From assembly GCA_907164885.2 (NCBI GenBank), contig OU015496.1, forward strand, positions 169,620,242-169,684,241: a stretch of 64,000 bases of DNA, in the 5' to 3' direction. Every line of letters starts with the position of its first letter. Position 1 is the stretch's first letter. The position numbers and the translations under genes are program-made. Shown here piece by piece: positions 56,001-64,000 of this stretch. The stretch is from Dolomedes plantarius. Lineage: Eukaryota > Arthropoda > Arachnida > Araneae > Dolomedidae. The notes beneath the pieces are model-generated. The model was not told the origin of the DNA. It ran no database searches and worked only from the letters and a program-made list of their open reading frames with translations.

Positions 56001-58875
56001 TTATTTCTTTTCTTTTATTAGAGCTTGGGAAAAGTTGAACATCCACCATTTGTAGACTTTATGGGTCATGCAACTGCAATATTTACAAATGGATCTACTT
56101 GTATGACAAACACCAAGTATCAGAATCGTGCTAGAATAATATTCTTATGTGAAGCTAAGGCTGGAATGGTATGTATGCATGTTTATTCATATTAAAATGA
56201 AGTCTACGTGTTGTATACCTAAATATATTATTTTTAAAGATTGCATTTTGGGTTCTTATTCATGTATTTGTAAGTGAAAAAAGGAAATTCTAGTAAGTAT
56301 TATATTTCACTGTGTTAGAAATTAGATTGCATTATTCAAATTGAAATAGTTAAACATGAGATTTTTTTTTTTATTGCGAATTTTTTATATGTGTAGGATT
56401 AAGATGTCTTAGTATTTCTCCCCTTTTTTTATTTGTTTGTAAATAACTACTATTTGGGTAAAATTTAAAAAGGAGATAAAAAATTATTTATTTCAATTAA
56501 ATTTTTTTTAATAGGAGTATTCTGTGTACCTATAAAATGGTTTTGTGCAATCTCTTTGTGAGTTTTAACATCTGCATAACTTCCTTTGTCTTCATATTTT
56601 ATTGACCTTGAAAGTACTATACTTTAATGGATAGAATGCATATGCAATTAATTTTAATTGAAAAGACATTAAGAGCTTTAATTCTTTTCTTAAATATAAC
56701 AATAGAAAGTGAAGTCATTTTAATTATTAATTAAAAATTAGGCTTTTTATTTCTTAAAGTTTTTTAAATATGTATCGAGTGTTCTTTAAAGAAAGTGAGA
56801 AATAAGTCTAATATTTTATACTTGTGGTTTTCTAAAGTTGAACAAGAGTCTCTAAACGTTTGTGGAGCTGTGTAAAAGAGAGACTTATTGCTAATAAAAT
56901 CTCTTTATATATAATTATATGCAATTGAGTTTGGAGCCTGCTTATTTCATAACTTAATACTCTTTGCTTTTCCTGTCTTAGCCTTTCAGCTTAGCTATTT
57001 ATTTGAATTGCACCATCTCAGTTTATGTGAGTGTGTAATCCAAGTATCCTTTACATGTAGTTTTATTGCTTTGGCTTTGTTTAGGGATTACTGTTGTGTT
57101 GCTTTTATATTTTTCCACCTCACAGTTTAATAATCAGGCAGGAACTTGAGTAACTGATTAACTTGAGGCTGGATAAAATATCATGTATCTCATGAACAGA
57201 CAAACATGACAATATTTATACTTATTCACATAAGTATAAATATTGATATCGTAATACAGTTACAAAAATTATAACGCTGTTGCTGCATTAAAGAACAACA
57301 ATGAAGGGAAAAGTGTAACAGATTGAGATCAACATCCGTTAAAAGTTCAGCCTCTGACAATTGGCAATGTTTGTGATCTGAGAAGGATAGTTGGGGTAGA
57401 GGTCGTGAGTTTTGGGCCACCTCAAACATTGATGTTTTATTGCTCACTTTAAGATTATTAATTTGTTTCTTCAAGTTTTTCTACCTAACTTTTTAAAAAC
57501 ATGCCAAGACTTTTAGAAATATTGTTCACACTATTGAAGATGCAACAAATTCAAAGTGAAATTTTATACTGAACAAAACAGAGCAGCCAACCTTTTGTTG
57601 CATCACTTCCCTTTCTATCTATTCATTTTTTGTTCATATTAAAGAATAGCATGAAAAAAAAATGACAGAAAAACATTACAGATTTGGACTAATTATTTTG
57701 TATGAATTTGGTTGATGTAAGGAGTGTATTATGCCAATTCCTGAGATGTTTGCTATCATAACTTATACTTAAATATATTTATTTTTTTCAACTTAGGGAG
57801 AACCAAGCCTTGTAGATTTTAGTGATGATTGTTTTTTCCTGTTTGAATGGCGAACTAATATTGTGTGCCCAGAAAAACCTGAAATACCTTCATCATTCAT
57901 GTCTTGCAACTATACTGACAATAGTAGAGGCATTCACTTTGATCTATTACCTCTTCAAAAAACTGGAACGCTTCCTTATTATGAAGTAAGTTATATATAT
58001 ATATATATATATATATAAATCCAATAGTTGTAAGTTTTTAATTATTTTGATCACAAATGTTCATCTCACCTCTGTGAAATAAAGGAGGTTTTTTTTATTC
58101 TCTAGATGCATTTCTCTTAAATTTTAATACTTGAATCATTCATCTAATTTCCAAATAAAGAATAGGACAAACATAGATAGAAAAGAACTGGTTTTTTAAT
58201 GTTAAAATAAGCTTAAGTGTTTAAGTCAGCCATCTACTGTAAGTTGATAAAACAATGTTAAATGTGTATTTTGTTAATAAAACATTCTGAAAAGGAAATT
58301 ACTCGGTTTATGCTCTGAAGCAGGATCTACATCCAGCATTTGTGGAAAGGATTAGAAAAAAAATTATTTTGTTGATCACGTTAAGAATTTGATAGGGCCT
58401 TATTAGAATCTCTTATTTTTTTGTTGTACCATTTAATTAATTTGTTTGAGAGGTTTCCTTAGGACTTAACAAAAGGTTTTGGGGAGTAAAAAAGTCTATA
58501 CAAGCTTTTTGTTTTCTTTTTTCCCTGAGATCTAGATTCAAAACTATCCTTAAGCAAGTCACATAGTTTTATTTGTGTTTATTTTATTTTTTCTCAGGTG
58601 TCTGATGGCCCAACCATATTATATAGACTAAATATTTGCTCATCAAAGCTTGGAGCTGATGGTACAAAATGTGATGATTCTGCTGGTGTTTGTGGACAGT
58701 TTGGAAATGTTGCATATAATTATGGAATTGCTACATCACAAAAGTTTAGGTACAGTGGTGGAAGACTAATTCTGAATTTCTATGATGGGGATAGCTGCCC
58801 ATCTGGAAGTAAGTGTAATTATGACCTTTGTAGAAGATAGCTTTTTAATGATCTTTGCTGTATGTTTACTTACTT

Positions 58876-58942
<67 letters not shown>

Positions 58943-61900
58943 GGGTCATTTGATAAGTTCATGCAAAACCTGAGTGATGATGCCACTGTATTGAAATTGT
59001 TGGTGCTCACACATTTAGTATGTTTCAAAGACATGTATGTCAAATTAAAAACAGATTTGACCCTTAGTCTATCATTTTGTTACTGTTAACACAGTTGGAG
59101 GAGAAAAAAAAAAAGTGTTAGTAAAATATTACTTATGATGCAAAATGGCGACAGAAACTAGATTCAGATGTTAAATATTATGGTGAGTTTACACCTTCAC
59201 TTAAAAAGGATTTGGAAATGGTTTGTTGATTTTCTTTGTGAATGAATGAGTACAAGTGATGATGAATGTTCTGGTCTCCTTCTGGTTCCGGTTTCCTGAT
59301 GAATGCTCTGGTTCGGAATGTTCTGGTTCCGGTTTCCTGAAATTATTGAAACATTCCAAGATATGATAATAAACGATAAAAGATTAAACTTGCATGACAT
59401 TTTCGAGGCAGGTGCCATCTTATCAGAGCACCACATAATATTTTGCATATTTAGGTATGAGAAAGCTGTCAACAAGGTGGGTGTTACGTTTGCCAACATG
59501 TGATCAAAAGCATGAGTGAATACTTCCCTAGCACAATTTGGTGTTTTTTGAAAGGAATCGGGTGAATTTTTGCATTCTTTCATAACACTTGAGGAAACAT
59601 GGATACATTACTACCTACCAGAAATAGTCAAACAAATCGGTAATCAAGTATTATAGAAAATAATTCTATATTAATAGGCAATAAGTAATTTATTATAAAT
59701 TAAGTATGCAGTATACGAGGTACAATCCAAAAGTCCGGGGAATGCGGTAATCTATGACAACAAAAGCATGTATTTGAAGTGACAGCGTATGGAATGGATT
59801 CTACCAAACACACCCCTTATGTGTGTTTGGTACCCCGTATGTGTTCAGGCTGGTTTCACCCATGTCAAGTGATTTAACCGTGCACGCTGCTGTTTTCTTC
59901 CAGAGATAGATACCTTTGTTCTGCGACGTAATAAAAGTGGTTTTTAAAGAACAGCGCTGCAACATTAAATTTTGTCAGCGTTTAGGTAAAAAACCTACGG
60001 AGACTTTAAAAATGCTACGAAAGATGTATGGGGATTCTACCATGGTGATGAAACGTGGTGTTATTTATTAGATATCCAATCAAAATGTGCTTCTCCATCA
60101 TGGAAATCACCCTTCTCACCGCGATCGAAGAAATTCCGGCAGGATCAGAGCAAAGGGAAAGTCATGATAGAGGCATTTTTTTTATTCTCAAGGAATTGTC
60201 ATTCAGAATTTATTTCCGAAGGCAGAACAGTAAACAAGAAGCCTTATGAAGATAATTTATGTCATTTGTGGAAATTCATTTGTTATAAACGGCCGCAGAT
60301 CAGGCTAAGTGAAGAGAGGTACATTCTGCATGACAACGCACCTGCACATCGGTCCCAACTGGTCACACACTTTTTCGCCAAAACTCACATGAATGTACTT
60401 CCACACCCTGCCTATTCACCGGACATAGCCCCGTATGATTTTTATTTGTTTCCATCAATGAAAAATCTTTTGAAGGGGCGCCGTTTTGTGTCAGCAGATG
60501 AGGTGAGAGCAGCACCACAGGAGGCCTTATGGGAGGTTTCGAAAAATGGCCTCCAGCATTGCTTCCAGAAGGAATACGAGCGCTAACAAAAGTGTATCGT
60601 CGCCCAAGGTGATTACTTTGAATGTGGTTGTGCATCGGCAATATAAACTTTTTCAGTTAAGGACTTTTATGCCAATTCCCGGAACTTTTGGATCGTACTA
60701 TGTATAAGTATTATTAACGGATTATATACAGAAGAGAAGATATTTCAGATTTGGTGTTTATCACATGAATTAATGTTGAAATTAATGCTGTATGTCTAAG
60801 AAGCTAGTTGTGAAAAAACAAAATTGAAAGTAAATTAATAGAAACAGTGTCTTCAGATAATTTTTAATGAATGGCAAAAACCTGTAGCCCCTAAGGTATT
60901 TTAATTTTAATGTATCTCTTAATAACTTTTCCTAGAGAGAAATTATGACTGGTTATTTATTAATTTCATGTTAGTGTTATTGTAATAATTATTTTCATGT
61001 TGATGTCCCATTTAATATATTTTTTTTATCTAGTGAATGGAAAGAAAACCTCTGAAATAATTTTTGTTTGTGATCCAACTGCTGGAATGGGAGAACCCAT
61101 ATTATATAAGGTAATTAAAGGTGTTGTGTATTGTGTCTCAGTTTAGTGATCAATACATTTGGCACCATTAGCAGTGATCTGCATTTTCCATTTTTACAAG
61201 CTATCTGAATTAAACTGAAATGCTCTTTGTTTTAAATATCTCATGGTTATCCTGTAAGTATAATGGTAAATTGAGACAGGCTCATTTCATTACATCTGTT
61301 CTTAACAATAGAAGCACTAATAAATAACTTCGTCCGTCGAAATGACCATTTCCAATACTGGTTCACAAGATTTTTTACAATAAATTTCATTTAAAACTAG
61401 CCGCTGCGCGACCAGCATGGTCGCTTTTAGTTTTATATTTTCTTTTGCAAAACAACTCAACAGAAAGTAATATATGTAAGGAATGTTACCTTTACTTGTC
61501 ATTATAAATATACGTTGTTAAGGGGTAGTGGGATCTTAGCCAAAAAATTTATAATTGCTAAATTCACTATAAGGCTGATTCTAAAACATCGTGATTAAAA
61601 AATGTGAATTTCCATTACTTCAGAACAGGGTTAAAGATAAGACTGAGAAACCCAACACCAATGTTTTTAAAAACTACATCCCTCTCTGTATGTACAATTT
61701 TTCAAAATTAAGATATCTACACTTTATCATTACATCAAATAAGATATTGTTGGGGAAAATTTTCACTTAAAAAAAATGGATTAAAAATTCAGCAAGTACT
61801 AAAATCTAGTGTGGATTACATCACTCTCTGTATGTACTATTGTTCACAATTCAGATATCTCCACTTTATCATGTCAAAAAATAAATTTTTGGAAAAATTT

Positions 61901-62875
61901 CAGCTCTTATAAAATGGAATAAAAAAATTCAGCAAGTACTAAAGTATAGTGTAGATTACATCACTCTCTGTATTTACTATTGTTCACAATTCAGATATCT
62001 CCACTTAATCATATCGAATGAATAAATTAAAATTATTCATGAGTAAAATACAGCAATTGAATTGTACCAAATTACGTGCTATCGTCGAGTCACTACACAC
62101 ACGCGGTTGCAAATTTCGGACGGCTGCTGTTTACATCCTGTAGTTGCAGCCGTTGCCATTCGGAGTGTAGAAATATCGTCGATTTTTGTGCCGCATACCT
62201 ACGCGTTTTATATATATAGATTTTTGATAATATTATGGTTTTTTTCTCTGTATATAAGTAGCTAATATTTTAAATCATTTGTTCTTCCTCTCCCATTTTT
62301 CTGAGATATATATGTGGTACATAATACTACTTGTATACTGACTGGTCAGTTGGACCAATTAATGGTTTGGATCCTGTTGGTTCGAGTCCCACTGCTGGCA
62401 TGGATGTTTATAGCCATTCGGAATCGGCTTTAAACTGTAGGTCCCGGTCTATAATTAGCCCTTGTGTAGCAAAAAGTTGACCGTAGTGCTCCAAACCAAA
62501 CCAAAACCAAACTGGACCAATTAATTGGTAAGTTTAATTTTTATAATATGGTAGCTTTCTATAAACATCTTGGAAACTTAACCTAATTTTATTTATAATT
62601 TCAGGGTACTAGGAATAGTTTTGGGTATTCCCCCAAATTTCCATAATTTTACTTTATTTTGGGACGCATTTTTAGTTTATTGTGGGTTGATTTTAGCATC
62701 TTATGTTTCTTTTTCAGAGATATACTTGCTTAGTTGTGTTCATGTGGAAAACTTCTCTTGTTTGCCTCAGTACACAGTATCAGTGTGATTTTGATGTAGA
62801 TGGACAGCATTATGATTTTAATCTACTATCTAGTCTCAGTCATAATTGGGTTTCGTCAGATGCCAAGAATAACAC
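46981..62875 (+). CDS. Cation-independent mannose-6-phosphate receptor (IGF2R-type), 5' part
   Basis: Coding exons: 46981-47093, 50822-55871, 56022-56168, 57797-57985, 58598-58808, 61034-61110, 62718-62875; it continues beyond the window. All seven join in frame with GT-AG borders, giving 1981 codons. A signal peptide is followed by 13 complete CIMR/MRH repeats of about 145-150 residues and the start of a 14th, each ending in the pattern C-x-Y-x-F-x-W-x-T-x-x-A-C-P. The vertebrate receptor has 15 repeats. By family knowledge it is a type I membrane protein carrying M6P-tagged hydrolases from the Golgi and cell surface to endosomes. Repeat 13 shows no fibronectin-II insert. Membrane segment and tail would lie to the right. 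Many N-x-S/T sites are present. Drosophila Lerp has far fewer repeats, so this is a long-form arthropod receptor. Confidence 0.92.
47094..50821 (+). other. Intron 1 of the receptor gene (3.7 kb)
   Basis: AT-rich, with a run of about 24 A near 48316 and one repeat-like GC-richer block at 50165-50345. No further exon with MRH features was seen. Confidence 0.85.
50165..50345. repeat. Probable interspersed repeat in intron 1
   Basis: A sharply bounded block of balanced composition in AT-rich intron DNA, with a box-B-like GAGGGTTGATTTTCCCC. It could be a SINE fragment; no duplication was identified. Confidence 0.4.
50822..55871 (+). CDS. CI-MPR exon 2: giant 5050-bp exon, repeats 1 to mid-12
   Basis: Acceptor CTTTTTTGCAG precedes 50822; donor GAA|GTAAGT follows 55871. 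It encodes 1683 residues without a stop. Repeat-ending Cys (ACP-type junctions) lie near 51187, 51638, 52091, 52535, 52974, 53438, 53882, 54335, 54775, 55218 and 55641, an even spacing of about 445 bp. Vertebrate IGF2R spreads the same domains over dozens of exons. Repeats 5 and 7 lack one Cys pair. Repeats 8, 9 and 11 keep Gln, Arg, Glu and Tyr at the sugar-binding positions. The codon frame beyond 55871 runs to a stop only by reading into the intron. Confidence 0.95.
56022..56168 (+). CDS. CI-MPR exon 3: second half of repeat 12
   Basis: 147 bp, phase 0 at both ends, between TTTTATTAG and GTATGT. It encodes SLGKVEHPPFVDF, then FTNGSTC and ARIIFLCEAKAGM, matching the beta-strand and Cys pattern of the repeat. 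The 150-bp intron before it is the smallest in the gene. Confidence 0.93.
56169..57796 (+). other. Intron 3 of the receptor gene
   Basis: 1.6 kb of AT-rich sequence with no recognised element or exon. Confidence 0.8.
57797..57985 (+). CDS. CI-MPR exon 4: end of repeat 12, start of repeat 13
   Basis: 189 bp, phase 0, between CAACTTAG and GTAAGT. It begins GEPSLVDFSDDCFFLFEWRT and VCP (repeat end), then starts repeat 13 with SCNYTDNSRGIHFDLLPL. A (TA)n tract follows right after the donor. Confidence 0.93.
57986..58597 (+). other. Intron 4 of the receptor gene, with (TA)n
   Basis: 612 bp; an approximately 12-unit TA microsatellite starts 5 bp into the intron (57990-58016). Otherwise nothing recognised. 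Confidence 0.8.
58598..58808 (+). CDS. CI-MPR exon 5: middle of repeat 13
   Basis: 211 bp between TTTTCTCAG and GTAAGT, ending in phase 1. It encodes LYRLNICSSKLG, DDSAGVCGQFGN and LILNFYDGDSCPSG. There is no room for a fibronectin-II domain, which vertebrate repeat 13 carries. Confidence 0.93.
58876..58939. repeat. (CA)n(TA)n compound microsatellite
   Basis: About eight CA units followed by about 24 TA units in intron 5, directly before a mariner remnant. Confidence 0.95.
58940..59700 (+). pseudogene. Mariner remnant 1 in receptor intron 5
   Basis: GAGGGGTCATTTGATAAGTT at the left resembles a mariner end. Downstream, + frames read MSTSDDECSG, EIIETFQDMIINDKRLNLHD, GVTFANM, CVNTSLAQFGVF-like text and then ITLEETWIHYYLPEI, in mariner transposase order. 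At the first catalytic position the sequence has LEETW where VDETW is expected, so Asp is replaced by Glu. No C-terminal half or right end was seen before the next mariner. Confidence 0.8.
59714..60703 (+). mobile_element. Mariner remnant 2 in receptor intron 5, internally deleted
   Basis: Inverted ends share TAC(A/G)ATCCAAAAGT and GGGGAAT/CGGGAAT; exact borders are soft. The transposase starts around 59960 (KFCQRLGKKPTETLKMLRKM), loses its middle, and continues at 60164-60586 with LHDNAPAHRSQLVTHFFA (second Asp) and YSPDIAPYDFYLFPSMK (third Asp, 34 residues on: DD34D). At about 990 bp it is too short to be complete. Confidence 0.88.
61034..61110 (+). CDS. CI-MPR exon 6: small repeat-13 exon
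   Basis: 77 bp between TTTATCTAG and GTAATT. One base from exon 5 completes the first codon. It encodes MNGKKTSEIIFVCDPTAGMG and EPILYK, the F-x-C and G-x-P strands. Length 77 restores phase 0. Confidence 0.92.
61397..62220 (-). mobile_element. Non-autonomous Helitron in receptor intron 6
   Basis: Minus strand: TC start at 62220 (TCTATATATATAAAACGCGT), hairpin GCGACC-ATGCT-GGTCGC near 61408-61424 and CTAG at 61400-61397. Flanking bases fit insertion between A and T. It contains about 2.8 copies of a 141-bp tandem repeat (CTCTCTGTATGTAC at 61682 and 61823, CTCTCTGTATTTAC at 61964). It is 824 bp, close to the other two Helitrons here. Confidence 0.75.
62364..62512 (+). mobile_element. 5'-truncated tRNA-derived SINE in receptor intron 6
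   Basis: A perfect 13-bp duplication TGGACCAATTAAT (62351-62363 and 62513-62525) brackets a 149-bp unit. It begins in the tRNA T-arm (GGTTCGAGTCCCACTGC), has a body with GGTCCCGGTCTATAATTAGC, and ends in a (CCAAA)n-like tail. Box A is missing, so it was truncated when inserted by LINE machinery. Confidence 0.92.
62718..62875 (+). CDS. CI-MPR exon 7: end of repeat 13, start of repeat 14
   Basis: 158 bp between CTTTTTCAG and GTATGT. It encodes YTCLVVFMWKTSLVC (end of repeat 13), then QCDFDVDGQHYDFNLLSSL and WVSSDAKNNT (start of repeat 14). It ends in phase 2, so at least one more exon lies beyond. None could be recognised in the remaining 1.1 kb. Confidence 0.92.
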
Positions 62876-64000
62876 GTATGTAACATATTTGTTTCAAAAG
62901 TTGTGACTGTCTCTTTATCATTGTAATTAGCTATAAAATTTTATGTTTGGTTTAATTATCCAAGATAATGATTATCATTTCATGTGTTTTTAAAATTGAT
63001 GAATATATGTTTTAATATTATTTAATATATTTTAGCAAACTTAATTTTTAACAAGTAGGATTATATCAAAATTCATAATTGTGTGCCTTATCCTCAACTT
63101 TCAAAGAATTAGGTAAAGAGGAATGGTTGTAATACTTAAAAAAAAATTGTTCTTTATGTGTATCCTTTGTATTTAAAAACAATATTTAAGGTAGTCTCTT
63201 CTAACGAAACGACCGAGGGTTATTTATGTAGGATTACTTATCGTTGCCTACCTCTTTTGTATGTATGTATGTGTTATGTATATATATATATGTCAAAATT
63301 TTTTATGCATTTTGGAACTTTTCTGTTCAACTGTTTACTGCTTGCCCAAGCGATGCAGACTGGGTTTGGCACTCTGCCAAAATTATAACTCATGATGCAG
63401 GACATCTGAAATTTTGCTTTCCGGAGAACCATTATGGAGGAACATAATCCTACGTTAAAATCTTACTTTAATAAAAGTTTTCTTTGAATTTTATTAACCA
63501 TTAAAAGATTTCTTAATAACATATGTCTTTGTTCAAAGTGGAATCACTTGGGATTTCATTCCTTTCCCCCCCCCCTCCCCCCTCATATTGAAAAGTTACT
63601 TTTATTCTTCCCATATTTTTATTTACTTTCTCAATTAGGTAACTCCTTAAGAAGCACAACTGTATGTACAAAGTTTACTAGGTTAAATCTGATTTCAAAT
63701 AAAGCTCTTAATTAATCTACAGTGATTAAATTATGTAATTATATTAAATTTTCTAAAAATGAAATTTTTATATTGATTCATTGATTAGCTTTATATTTCA
63801 CACTTAGTATATTACAAAAATTGCATTTTTAAATTTATGGGAATATTCAATGCACAGGTTTTTACTGTGACTTGTTTATGAAAGATATACAAGTTGTAAG
63901 AATGCCTTTTACTAGGGCTTGGAAACCTTGTTATTCAACTTAAATTCATACCATTTGTTTTTACAATGTTTCTACTTGTTTTAAATATATGAAAGTCCTG
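62876..64000 (+). other. Receptor intron 7 or later (incomplete)
   Basis: No exon with a good splice frame and MRH pattern was recognised. The frame around 63244-63447 contains CPSDADWVWHSAK, but it does not fit the next part of repeat 14 and lacks a convincing donor. C-rich run at 63566-63583. Confidence 0.5.

Noticed and set aside
59197..59583. Minus-strand 128-codon open frame in intron 5
   Set aside because: Shadow of the plus-strand mariner remnant.
63244..63447. Eighth exon of the receptor (CPSDADWVWHSAK region)
   Set aside because: It does not match the expected next strands of repeat 14, and no good phase-compatible acceptor and donor were seen.

Overview
The window is eukaryotic, AT-rich and dominated by transposable elements. 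It holds one recognisable host gene: on the + strand from 46981, running off the right edge, a cation-independent mannose-6-phosphate receptor (CI-MPR/IGF2R-type) with canonical GT-AG introns. Spliceosomal introns, Tc1/mariner, hAT, P-type, Helitron, Ty3/gypsy and non-LTR elements, plus a long CI-MPR, fit an arthropod, perhaps a chelicerate such as a spider. The species cannot be fixed from sequence alone.

Layout. 0.4-1.9 kb: 175-bp tandem array ending against a tRNA-like sequence. 3.4-5.8 kb: a TIR element with an internal duplication, a deleted mariner, a Tc1 scrap and a fold-back repeat. 6.7-9.6 kb: an old hAT holding a Helitron that itself holds a Tc1, all with clear termini. 9.9-11.5 kb: a mariner-like element with very long TIRs and a transposase broken by one stop. 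11.8-16.7 kb: hAT and Tc1 fragments and a hairpin-rich patch. 16.7-19.7 kb: a 504-bp hAT MITE, then a Tc1 with one frameshift inside low-complexity DNA. 19.4-22.5 kb: a minus-strand non-LTR retrotransposon with an odd duplicated 3' tail, split by a Helitron. 22.5-24.6 kb: a hAT (TTF/ZMYM1-like) pseudogene. 24.8-25.1 kb: a solo-LTR candidate. 25.4-39.6 kb: one P-element-like (THAP9-like) transposase, exploded by at least six later insertions. 42.2-45.8 kb: two Ty3/gypsy fragments meeting tail to tail.

The CI-MPR gene has a signal-peptide exon (46981-47093), a 3.7-kb intron, then a giant 5050-bp exon (50822-55871) coding repeats 1 to mid-12. Small exons follow to the start of repeat 14. Thirteen complete MRH/CIMR repeats are visible. 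Two of them (5 and 7) have lost the same predicted disulfide pair. Repeats 8, 9 and 11 keep the Gln/Arg/Glu/Tyr sugar-binding quartet. Introns of the gene carry two mariner remnants, a Helitron and a SINE.

Most apparent coding capacity outside CI-MPR is transposase or retroelement debris. Target-site duplications and nesting give a relative order of insertions. The best candidates for something undescribed are the pair of inverted approx. 820-bp elements (GGWACAGATG termini, 8-bp target duplications, internal 75-bp repeats) and the domain architecture of the receptor. All calls come from reading the sequence; no database search was run.
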